Below, piece after piece: positions 17,173-24,163 of a stretch of 34,402 bases of DNA. The position numbers and the translations under genes are program-made. The stretch's first letter is position 1, and each line of letters starts with the position of its first letter. The notes beneath the pieces were generated by a model. That model did no database searches, was not told the DNA's origin, and saw nothing but the letters and a program-made list of their open reading frames with translations. Source of the DNA: Bacteroidota bacterium. GTDB lineage: Bacteria; Bacteroidota; Bacteroidia; Bacteroidales; UBA6013. The stretch is taken from NCBI GenBank assembly GCA_020048645.1, contig JAIFMG010000145.1, positions 1 through 34,402 of the forward strand. The letters run 5' to 3'.

Positions 17173-17228
17173 TGAACAAAGAAAATCGTACATATAAAAT
17201 GTATCTTGAAGATATGAACTTAGCCTAG
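17172..17228 (+). pseudogene. Truncated HepT-like toxin remnant
   Basis: Starting at a GTG that overlaps the MntA stop, 18 codons read VNKENRTYKMYLEDMNLA and then stop. The KMYLEDM core matches the N-terminus of HepT toxins, which begin with a similar [RK]xYLEDI stretch followed by about 90 more residues. Sequence after ATGAAC has no HepT character and is more GC-rich. The position directly after mntA is where HepT is expected. The call is by motif and position. Confidence 0.6.
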
Positions 17229-17283
17229 ACCAAGCCGCAACTGGCACAACCCGTGCGAAAGTCAGGAAAAATCGCCCAAGCGC

Positions 17284-17314
17284 TTGCTTTTCCAAGGTGC
17301 AGTTTGTATCTTTG
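17284..17314 (+). promoter_or_regulatory. Bacteroidota-type promoter inside the island
   Basis: TTG (17284-17286), 20 bases, then TATCTTTG (17307-17314), an exact TAnnTTTG -7 element. It lies in the GC-richer patch and points at the 38-codon ORF that starts at 17338. Confidence 0.6.
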
Positions 17315-17337
17315 TTCATCGTCAATTTCTAACCCCA

Positions 17338-17454
17338 ATGAACAGGCTACCTTTCAAAACCCCTCATGTCCAGGGCCAAAGCCCATCAAACTTCGATAAT
17401 CTGCCGATTGGAAAGTTAGATGGACTGGTTGGGCTTTCGGAAGTGTGCAACTAA
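17338..17454 (+). pseudogene. Short ORF, possibly the 5' end of a gene cut by element B
   Basis: 38 codons, MNRLPFKTPH through LVGLSEVCN, then TAA. It sits 23 bases after a good promoter and has host-like composition. Its last codons fall within the left arm of the inverted repeat that opens element B (17444-17450). That suggests an original longer gene was interrupted there. No continuation is found after the 415-aa gene. It could also be a genuine small protein; the sequence is not one I recognise. Confidence 0.4.
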
Positions 17455-17545
17455 ATTCCAACTTGCACAAGGGTGCTTTTGGGTTGGGATTCAAGGGGGT
17501 AGAAGCAATGACGAGATGCGCAAGCCAAAAAACTACAAACAAGCG
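17444..17545 (+). repeat. Palindromic intergenic element B of the island
   Basis: Starts with a perfect inverted repeat TGTGCAA (17444-17450) / TTGCACA (17463-17469). It then carries GTGCTTTTGGGTTGGGATTC, a GTAG, AGCAATGAC, ATGCGCAAGCC and a closing CTAC at about 17532-17535. Element A has the same order: GTGCTTTGGGGAGGGAAT, GTAG, AGCAATGAC, TGC, CTAC. The next gene begins at 17556. Confidence 0.55.
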
Positions 17546-17555
17546 ATAAGAAACG

Positions 17556-18803
17556 ATGGACCATAAAAACAAGTATTTCCCAGAACGATATGTTGCGAAC
17601 AGGCATTTTGCAAACAGAATGCTCAAGCTGTTCAATGAATCCGATTTTGACCCTGATTATAGTAAACCCATAGACGAAATTAGAGATATAGACGAATTGC
17701 GCGAGTTTATTCGACAACCCGTTAAAGAATGGAATATCAACGTACATTATCCTGACTACATTTTAGCTGAGAGAGACAGGATTCGAGAAGAATTATCTAG
17801 CAAATATCCACGTAATCTAGAAAATCCAACCGAAGAAAGTCGTGAAGAATATAAACGACAGAGCGAAGAAATGTTTCAGTCAGACATTTGGAAACGCTGG
17901 GAAACTTTTCTAGAGAAAATGGATAGCATGAATATCGACGAACATCCTCGCTTGGATCAAGAAAATTTCATTTCAAGAGATGTAATCAGGTTTTATCAAA
18001 ATGGCAGAAATATTTTTGAATTTTCACCATTGCTCACACAATTGTTCGAAAAAAAAGATGTTGGAAATGTTCGATTTAGAGACTTTAAATTGCCTTATAA
18101 AACTGTTTATTTTCATTTTGGGACCATCGATGGACTTGAATATCCTTTAGAGTATTATGAGGATAGACTTAGTGTGTATATAGCAGAGACTTTAGAATTT
18201 GAAACTGATGAAGAAGAGGATGAGTTTTATAGAAACAAAAAATTTCTGTTGGAGGGTGCTTTTGTAACCGTTACGAGAGAGAGTTGCATTGATATTCAGT
18301 TGTGTTTTAAAGACCCAACAGATGATTTTATTAAAAAAGTCAATATCATTGACGACCACAGATTCCCGACATTTGATTTTACTTTAAGTTTTGAGAAATT
18401 GAATAGTGCCGGAGGCGGGAGCAGACACGATGACGATTCTACATTTCATGAATCAGCAATCATATTTCGTGATTATTGGGACTATGGTTCTGCATTTGAT
18501 GAAATTGAATATGGAGAATTAAGCCGTTTGGTCAATGAACCTGATGATTGCGATGAGTCTGAATGGAAACAATACGTCCTCATGGACAAAGCTTTGAAAT
18601 TAGTCGTTAACTGTATTTGCTATGTGACAACAAACAAAGAAGATGCTGAATTATTCGCAACCCATGAACAGGCAACTGAACTTTTAAAAGAACTCAGCAA
18701 AACTAAGAAAGTCCAATTAAGAAACAAGCTAACTGAAAAACTATCAAAACTTTCATACAGCAAGGTTTATTTACTAGGACATAAGGCTAGTTTCAAGCCA
18801 TAA
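17556..18803 (+). CDS. Accessory protein of unknown function, possibly AcrVA2-like
   Basis: 415 aa, no signal peptide or membrane segment; acidic, AT-rich, rich in Asp, Glu and Phe. The N-terminal ~140 residues are helical and charged. A beta-rich core follows: FKLPYKTVYFHFG (about 180-192), FLLEGAFVTVTRES (about 229-242) and DIQLCFKDP. Near the C-terminus is a hydrophobic helix, ALKLVVNCICYVTT (about 346-359). The pattern of an LP-x3-VYF strand, a G-A-FV strand and a late N-x-x-x-YV helix reminds me of AcrVA2-like proteins, whose founder inhibits Cas12a production, but overall similarity is weak and this is only a suggestion. The start is the first ATG after element B. Confidence 0.8.
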   Translation: MDHKNKYFPERYVANRHFANRMLKLFNESDFDPDYSKPIDEIRDIDELREFIRQPVKEWNINVHYPDYILAERDRIREELSSKYPRNLENPTEESREEYKRQSEEMFQSDIWKRWETFLEKMDSMNIDEHPRLDQENFISRDVIRFYQNGRNIFEFSPLLTQLFEKKDVGNVRFRDFKLPYKTVYFHFGTIDGLEYPLEYYEDRLSVYIAETLEFETDEEEDEFYRNKKFLLEGAFVTVTRESCIDIQLCFKDPTDDFIKKVNIIDDHRFPTFDFTLSFEKLNSAGGGSRHDDDSTFHESAIIFRDYWDYGSAFDEIEYGELSRLVNEPDDCDESEWKQYVLMDKALKLVVNCICYVTTNKEDAELFATHEQATELLKELSKTKKVQLRNKLTEKLSKLSYSKVYLLGHKASFKP

Positions 18804-18906
18804 ACTCGACAAGAAGGTTCACTAGAAACCTGGACATGATGAACCTGGATTCAAGTCGCTTACGCAACTGCTGGTTGATTTCGGAGCCGGATTGACGCTT
18901 TTTGCC

Positions 18907-18914
18907 TATCTTCG
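18907..18914 (+). promoter_or_regulatory. -7-like element upstream of argS
   Basis: TATCTTCG, one change from TAnnTTTG and identical to the element at 8790-8797, 41 bases before the argS ATG. The preceding gap 18804-18906 marks the return to GC-rich DNA and shows no tRNA or hairpin. Confidence 0.45.
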
Positions 18915-18955
18915 GGGCCCAACGGCCAGCGACTGGCCGCCACAAACCAACCATC

Positions 18956-20752
18956 ATGAACGACATCCTCAACCATTTGACCAGCAAGACCCTAGAGGCC
19001 ATCCAAGCCCTTTGGGGACAGGAGGCAGAAGCCGCGCAAGTGCAGTTCCAGAAAACCCGCAAGGAGTTCGAGGGCCACCTGACCCTAGTGGTCTTCCCCC
19101 TGCTCAAGATCTCGCGCGCGAAACCCGAACAGACCGCAGAACTGCTCGGTAAAGCCTTGTTGGAAAGATGCGCCGACAGCCTCAGCGGCTTCAACGTCAT
19201 CAAAGGATTTCTCAACTTGAGCCTTTCGGAAGCCTATTTCATCCAGATGCTGCGCACCATCGCCCAGCAAGACGATTTCGGAATCCGCCAGCCTTCTCAA
19301 GATGCGCCCACCGTGCTGGTGGAATACGCCTCGCCCAACACCAACAAGCCGCTGCACCTCGGCCACGTCCGCAACATCCTGCTGGGCAACTCCTTGGCCC
19401 GCGTGCTGGCCGCCGCCGGCAAGCACGTCAAGAAGGTGCAAGTGGTCAACGACCGCGGCATCCACATCTGCAAATCCATGCTCGCCTACCAGAAGTTCGG
19501 CCAGGGCATCGAGCCTTCCGCCGAGCTCAAGGGCGACCACCTCGTCGGCCGGTTCTATGTCCGCTTCGACCAGGAGCATCGCCTTCAGATACAGCAACTT
19601 GTCGAGCAAGGCATGGATCCCAAGCAAGCCAAGGACAAGGCCCCCATCCTGCTCGAAGCCCAGGAAATGCTGCGCCAGTGGGAAGCCGGCGAGCCCGCCG
19701 TCCGAGCCCTCTGGGAGCGCATGAACCAGTGGGTGTACCAAGGTTTCGACGCCACTTATGCCGATTATGGGGTGGATTTCGACAAAAATTACTACGAATC
19801 GCAGACCTACGAACTGGGCAAACGCCTTGTGCTAGAGGCCGTTGGACAGGGAATCCTCCAGCAGAAAGACGATGGGTCCGTCTGGGCCGACCTCACCGCC
19901 GACGGCCTCGACGAGAAGGTGCTCCTGCGCTCCGACGGCACCTCCGTTTACATGACCCAGGACATTGGAACCGCTTTGCTCCGACACGATGAATTTCAGT
20001 TCGACCACATGGTCTATGTCGTTGGCAATGAGCAGGAATACCACTTCAAGGCCCTCAAGCTCATCCTGGCAAAAATGGGACACGCATGGGCCGGCGAACT
20101 GACCCATCTTTCCTACGGCATGGTGGAACTGCCCGAAGGGAAAATGAAGTCGCGCGAGGGCAAAGTGGTCGATGCCGACGACCTCTTCCAGGAGATGCTC
20201 CAGACCGCCCGCCAGACCGCGCTCGAGCTGGGCAAGCTCGACGAGCTTTCGCCCGAAGAGCAGCTCCGCACCCACCGCATGATCGCCCTGGGCGCCGTCA
20301 AGTACTTCATCCTCAAGGTGAATCCCAAGAAAACCATGCTCTTCAACCCCGCCGAGTCCATCGACTTCAACGGCAACACGGGGCCCTTCATCCAATACAC
20401 CCACGCCCGCGTCAGCTCGTTGCTGCGCAAAGCCGCCGAGAGGCAGCTCTGGAATCCCGAGCAGCTTGCGGCCTTCGAGACCCTCAGCGCCAAGGAGGCC
20501 GAGCTGGTCCAGCTCCTGGCCGAACTGCCCGCCCAAATCCAACAGGCCGCCGACGAGTTCAGCCCAGCCCTCCTGGCCAACTACTGCTACGAACTGACCA
20601 AGACCTACAACCAGTTCTACAACGATTTCCCCATCCTCCGCGAGGAAAACCCCGAAAGCCGGGCCCTTAGGCTGCTGCTTTCGGCCAACGTCGCCAAGGT
20701 GTTGCGCCTAGCGATGGGCCTGCTGGGCATCGAACTGCCAGAGCGCATGTGA
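18956..20752 (+). CDS. argS: Arginyl-tRNA synthetase
   Basis: 598 aa, class I synthetase charging tRNA-Arg in the cytoplasm. The N-terminal tRNA-binding add-1 domain covers about 1-110. The HIGH motif is HLGH (134-137) in SPNTNKPLHLGHVRN. The KMSK-equivalent is KMKSREG (396-402), and the C-terminal helical anticodon-binding domain includes TGPFIQYTHARVSSLLR, as in most ArgRS. Start MNDILNHLTS was chosen; the upstream frame to 18902 starts with TTG and crosses the promoter. It is monocistronic, ending 120 bp from a convergent gene with a strong terminator between them. Confidence 0.96.
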   Translation: MNDILNHLTSKTLEAIQALWGQEAEAAQVQFQKTRKEFEGHLTLVVFPLLKISRAKPEQTAELLGKALLERCADSLSGFNVIKGFLNLSLSEAYFIQMLRTIAQQDDFGIRQPSQDAPTVLVEYASPNTNKPLHLGHVRNILLGNSLARVLAAAGKHVKKVQVVNDRGIHICKSMLAYQKFGQGIEPSAELKGDHLVGRFYVRFDQEHRLQIQQLVEQGMDPKQAKDKAPILLEAQEMLRQWEAGEPAVRALWERMNQWVYQGFDATYADYGVDFDKNYYESQTYELGKRLVLEAVGQGILQQKDDGSVWADLTADGLDEKVLLRSDGTSVYMTQDIGTALLRHDEFQFDHMVYVVGNEQEYHFKALKLILAKMGHAWAGELTHLSYGMVELPEGKMKSREGKVVDADDLFQEMLQTARQTALELGKLDELSPEEQLRTHRMIALGAVKYFILKVNPKKTMLFNPAESIDFNGNTGPFIQYTHARVSSLLRKAAERQLWNPEQLAAFETLSAKEAELVQLLAELPAQIQQAADEFSPALLANYCYELTKTYNQFYNDFPILREENPESRALRLLLSANVAKVLRLAMGLLGIELPERM

Positions 20753-20821
20753 CGCGACCGAGGGCGCCAAGTCTTCCCAGACTGGCGACATTGCCATCTG
20801 GGCTTCCCGCGCAAAAGCGAC

Positions 20822-20868
20822 AAAACAAGAAACACCCAGCGAAAATCCGCCAGGTGTTTCTTGTTTTT
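20822..20868. terminator. Bidirectional rho-independent terminator between argS and the oxygenase
   Basis: Perfect 15-bp stem, 20822-20836 paired with 20853-20867 (AAAACAAGAAACACC against its complement), with a 16-base loop. The A/T-rich outer ends supply T-runs on both strands. It sits between two convergent stops at 20752 and 20873. Confidence 0.88.
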
Positions 20869-20872
20869 TGGC

Positions 20873-21841
20873 TCACTTCAAGCCAATTTCGCGAAGCCGC
20901 TGGTCCAAAAATTCGCCTGCCGTGATGGGGGCAAATTCGGCAGGATGCGCAGGGCCGACGCACGATTCCAAACAACTCAAATCCATTTCTGAAACAGAGT
21001 GAAGAAAAAATGGAATTGAGAAGCGCGAACTGCCCATTTTCTCGCGTGGCGGGTTCACGACCCGGTGGATCGTGGACTTGAGGCGCTTGTTGGTGTGCCT
21101 TTCCAACATGTCGCCGACATTGACCACGATCTGCTCGGGCAAGGCCGTTACCGGAATCCACTCGCCGTCCTTGCGAAGGATCTGGAGGCCTTCAGCGCTG
21201 GCGCCCATCAGCAAGGTAATCAGGTTGATGTCGCCGTGCTCGGCCGCGCGGACAGCGCCATCGGGAACCGTGTCAGGGTTGTCGATGGGGAAGTAGTGGA
21301 TGGGCCGAAGGATGCTGTTGCCTTGTTGGACTTTGTCGTCGAAGTAGTCTTCGGGCAAGTTCAAGTACAAGGCAATGGCCCGCAGCATGTCCATGCCCGT
21401 TTCGAGCAGACGCCGAAAGGCTTCGACGGTCGTTTCTTCAAAAGCGGGAACTTCTGTGGGAAAGATGTTGGCAGGATAGCCCAGCCGCTCCAGCTCGCTC
21501 GCCGGAAGTTCCTGCCCAACGTGGTAAAATTCCTTCAAGTCGCCAACGTTGCGGCCTTTGGCGTGTTCCTTGCCCTTGGAGGTGTAGCCTCGTTGTCCAC
21601 CGATTCCGGGAATTTCGTAGCGCTGTTTGGTCGCGTCGTCCAGCCGGAAGAAGGCTTCGACATGCTCGTAAAGTTGGCGGCTGAGCGTCTCGGTCAGGCG
21701 GTGGTTCTTGACGGCCACGAAGCCGATTTCGTTGTAGGCCGCGCCAAGTTCTTCCACGAACTTTTGCTTGCGCTCCGGGTCGCCGCTCAGAAAGTCGGCC
21801 AGGTCCACCGAGGGGATGCTGTCGAAATGTTCATGTTTCAT
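20873..21841 (-). CDS. Isopenicillin N synthase-family 2OG-Fe(II) dioxygenase
   Basis: 322 aa. Double-stranded beta-helix oxygenase with the iron triad His202-x-Asp204 (EHGDINLITLL) and His259 (TIHRVVNPP), and the co-substrate pair Arg273-x-Ser275 (RFSIPFF). The N-terminal helical domain (SIPSVDLADFLSGD, EIGFVAVKNH, QRGYTSKGKEHA) matches the family usually annotated 'isopenicillin N synthase family oxygenase' in bacteria. That label does not imply antibiotic synthesis, as no tripeptide synthetase is near. The RxS pair indicates 2-oxoglutarate use. The substrate is unknown. It follows the secreted T9SS gene by 35 bp on the same strand, so it may be the end of a mazG-containing operon. Confidence 0.9.
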   Translation of the reverse strand: MKHEHFDSIPSVDLADFLSGDPERKQKFVEELGAAYNEIGFVAVKNHRLTETLSRQLYEHVEAFFRLDDATKQRYEIPGIGGQRGYTSKGKEHAKGRNVGDLKEFYHVGQELPASELERLGYPANIFPTEVPAFEETTVEAFRRLLETGMDMLRAIALYLNLPEDYFDDKVQQGNSILRPIHYFPIDNPDTVPDGAVRAAEHGDINLITLLMGASAEGLQILRKDGEWIPVTALPEQIVVNVGDMLERHTNKRLKSTIHRVVNPPREKMGSSRFSIPFFLHSVSEMDLSCLESCVGPAHPAEFAPITAGEFLDQRLREIGLK

Positions 21842-21876
21842 GTTCGGTAATGCAAATTTTTAGGGTGATTGTTATG

Positions 21877-23316
21877 TTAAAGTTTGACGAAACGCAAGAG
21901 TTCTGTGGTGTCGGGTTTGCGCAACAGCAGCAGGTAAGTCCCCGTCTCCAGTTGGCCCACGAAAAGCTCCAGTTCGGTGGAGTTCATCGTCCGCTCCAGC
22001 AGCTCCCGGCCGTGGGCGTCGAGCAGCGAAAGCTGGTAGGGCGGCTGCGAAGCACCGACCCGCAGCCAATCGGATGCAGGGTTGGGGTAGAGGTAAGCCG
22101 TTGGTATTGTGTGATTTGTGCTAAAGTCATTCGGCGAAACAAAGTGGACTTGCAAAGCCTGCCAGTAGAGGTTCCCCTGCTTGAAGTTCGACACCGACTC
22201 GCGCTGGAGGTTGCCGAAGGCGTCGCGGTGCCAGAGCAGCTCCTGGCTTGGGCTCCACGCCTGAACGTCGGCATCCCAAGTCCATTCCCGGCGAGAGGCC
22301 AGGCTGTCCAGGCCATCGAACGCAAAGTCTGTTCGTATCCTGTTGGATAGCATCAGCGAATAAGCATCCAACACCGATTCTTCTTGCCGAACCAAATGCC
22401 CTTTTTCGTCGTACTCGAATCGGTTTTGGGTGTTTTCTATCCACTTTCCGCTCGATGCTTGGTAGAGAAATTCGCCGCGTTGGGAAAGAAGTTCACCCTT
22501 GTACGTGTAAGCGATGCGTTGACTGAGCAAGAAGCGTTGGCTGTCTAGGTCCCAACTTCTTGATTCGCTGACGATGGGCTTTCCGCTGGGGGCATATTCG
22601 TGGCTTGTCGCCGAGCGCGGTGTCCACTCCCTTGTGTCCGCGTTCCAGCGGTAGGATATTTCTTTTACGATTTTGTCTTGTTGGTTGTAGTCATAGGTCT
22701 GGAGACGGAATTTGCGCAGCTTCCCGGCTTGCTCGTCCCGCAGCAACAAAAGCTCCTCCGTCCTGTTGCCTCGCGGGTCGAGGAGGTACTCGAACCGGTA
22801 GGTTTCCAACCATTGCGTTCCGTCCCAATCGCTTGCATTCGAGCGGGTTGCCTTGCCTTGCTCGTTGAATTGGGTCTCCCATTTTCGGTCGCGCACCCAA
22901 GCTCCTTGGCTCCAGCGGTAGTCGATCCGCGAGGACTGCTGCCCCGTCGTAGGATGGTATTCGAGCAGTCGCTTTTCGATGCCGAATGCCTCTCCTTCGG
23001 CGAAGCCTTGTTTTTCGTAGCCGACCAGTTGGCCGCTTGGTGCGTAGGCGTAGCTTTCGCGCTGGGTCAGCACCCTTTCGTTTTGGCCGTTCTGGTAGGC
23101 GTAGGTCAGGGTTTCGATCTTCTGGCCCAATGCGTTGTGCTTGTGGATGCGCTTTTCTGTCAAAACCCATTGCCTCGTCGCTTCGATGAACTGGTAGAGG
23201 TAAGTCGAATCGCGCAGGTAGGCGATTTCCTGCGCGACGGACGACGAAGCGAAAAACGCCACACATGCGACCAGCGCAGCCAATCGCTTGAAGCTGTTTT
23301 TGAAGGCGATGTTCAT
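21877..23316 (-). CDS. Secreted YD/RHS-like repeat protein with T9SS type A sorting domain
   Basis: 479 aa from MNIAFKNSFKRLAALVACVA, whose ATG overlaps the MazG stop by 4 bases; the upstream Met at 23340 lies inside mazG. The signal peptide is cleaved near SSSVAQ. The body holds loosely repeated units with Y-x-Y/aromatic strands and G-x-L/K turns (YAYAPSGQLVGYEKQG, HEYAPSGKPIVSES, FEYDEKGHLVRQEES), recalling YD/RHS-like sheets. The last ~75 residues are a type A sorting domain: AYLYPNPASDWLRV, LSLLDAHGRELL and GTYLLLLRKPDTTELLRFVKL. It is probably exported by T9SS and surface-bound. Role unknown. Confidence 0.85.
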   Translation of the reverse strand: MNIAFKNSFKRLAALVACVAFFASSSVAQEIAYLRDSTYLYQFIEATRQWVLTEKRIHKHNALGQKIETLTYAYQNGQNERVLTQRESYAYAPSGQLVGYEKQGFAEGEAFGIEKRLLEYHPTTGQQSSRIDYRWSQGAWVRDRKWETQFNEQGKATRSNASDWDGTQWLETYRFEYLLDPRGNRTEELLLLRDEQAGKLRKFRLQTYDYNQQDKIVKEISYRWNADTREWTPRSATSHEYAPSGKPIVSESRSWDLDSQRFLLSQRIAYTYKGELLSQRGEFLYQASSGKWIENTQNRFEYDEKGHLVRQEESVLDAYSLMLSNRIRTDFAFDGLDSLASRREWTWDADVQAWSPSQELLWHRDAFGNLQRESVSNFKQGNLYWQALQVHFVSPNDFSTNHTIPTAYLYPNPASDWLRVGASQPPYQLSLLDAHGRELLERTMNSTELELFVGQLETGTYLLLLRKPDTTELLRFVKL

Positions 23317-24110
23317 TCCATTTTCTTGGCTTGGTTCCAATAGACATCCATTTCTTCCAGGCTCATGTCGTGCAGCGAACGGCCTTTTTTCAGGGTCATC
23401 TCTTCGAGGTGTTTGAACCGATGGATGAACTTGCGGTTGGTCCTTTCGAGCGCGTTTTCGGGGTTGATGCCATAGAGCCGGGCCATGTTGATGACCGAGA
23501 AGAGGAAATCGCCCAGTTCTGCTTCCATTTTGTCGGTGTTTTCAGCCTTCATTTCCACTTCCAGTTCGCCCAGCTCTTCGCGCACCTTGTCCCATACCTG
23601 CTCTTTTTCTTTCCAGTCGAAGCCGACACCGCGGGCCTTGTCTTGCAGCCGGTAGGCCTTGATCAGCGCGGGCAGGCTGCTGGGTACTCCGCCGAGCACG
23701 GATTGGTTGCCTTTTTCTTTGAGCTTTATCTGCTCCCAATTTTGTGAAACTTCTTGGGCATCAGCCACTTGGGTGTCTCCGTAGATGTGCGGGTGCCTGC
23801 GGATGAGCTTTTCGGACAAGGCGTGTATCACTTCGGCAATGTCGAAGGCTTTTTCTTCGGAAGCTATCTTGGCATAGAAAACAATGTGAAGCAGGACATC
23901 GCCCAGCTCTTTTTTGATTTCCTGTTTGTCGTTGTTTTGAATGGCCTCAACCAGCTCATAGACTTCCTCGATGGTCAAGGTGCGCAGGCTTTCCCAGGTT
24001 TGGACCTTGTCCCAAGGGCATTGGCTCCGCAGGTCGTCCATGATGTTCAGGATGCGCTCGAAGGCTTCCTTTTTTTCGTCCATGCTGCTTTCTTTCCAAT
24101 CTTGATTCAT
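23313..24110 (-). CDS. mazG: Nucleoside triphosphate pyrophosphohydrolase MazG
   Basis: 265 aa with the two tandem MazG domains of the E. coli-type enzyme. First domain: CPWDKVQTWESL (31-42), EEVYE (48-52) and E68-x2-D71 in KKELGDVLLHIVFYA, the metal-binding EExxE/ExxD helices. Second domain: REELGELEVEM and EAELGDFLFSVINMARL, then RTNRKFIHRFKHLE. It hydrolyses NTPs to NMP plus pyrophosphate, clearing damaged nucleotides and affecting ppGpp levels. Start MNQDWKESSM was preferred over one nine codons later. It lies 53 bp after the permease and overlaps the secreted protein by 4 bases. Confidence 0.95.
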   Translation of the reverse strand: MNQDWKESSMDEKKEAFERILNIMDDLRSQCPWDKVQTWESLRTLTIEEVYELVEAIQNNDKQEIKKELGDVLLHIVFYAKIASEEKAFDIAEVIHALSEKLIRRHPHIYGDTQVADAQEVSQNWEQIKLKEKGNQSVLGGVPSSLPALIKAYRLQDKARGVGFDWKEKEQVWDKVREELGELEVEMKAENTDKMEAELGDFLFSVINMARLYGINPENALERTNRKFIHRFKHLEEMTLKKGRSLHDMSLEEMDVYWNQAKKME

Positions 24111-24163
24111 TTTGTTTTGTGTTGATGAACAGAAGGTGTCAGGTTGTTGGGGGGAATGAAATT

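Larger units (their letters stand above)
15940..18815 (+). other. AT-rich cassette-like genomic island between ackA and argS
   Basis: Composition drops sharply from GC-rich host DNA at about 15940 and returns to it by about 18815, with a short host-like GC patch at about 17229-17440. The island carries a HEPN/MNT pair, a broken MntA/HepT pair and a 415-aa accessory protein, all on the plus strand. Two similar palindromic intergenic elements separate the units. No integrase, transposase or tRNA gene is visible at either end. The cassette interpretation is an inference. Confidence 0.7.

Noticed and set aside
15940..18815. Prophage or ordinary insertion sequence
   Set aside because: No integrase, transposase, structural gene or terminal inverted repeat pair enclosing the region.
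18804..18955. tRNA or attachment site at the right island boundary
   Set aside because: A GGATTCAAGTC stretch looked T-arm-like, but no cloverleaf can be built and no direct repeat of it was found at the left boundary.
20873..21841. Beta-lactam biosynthesis from the isopenicillin N synthase label
   Set aside because: Only the fold and iron site match; the RxS pair indicates 2-oxoglutarate use, and no peptide synthetase is nearby.
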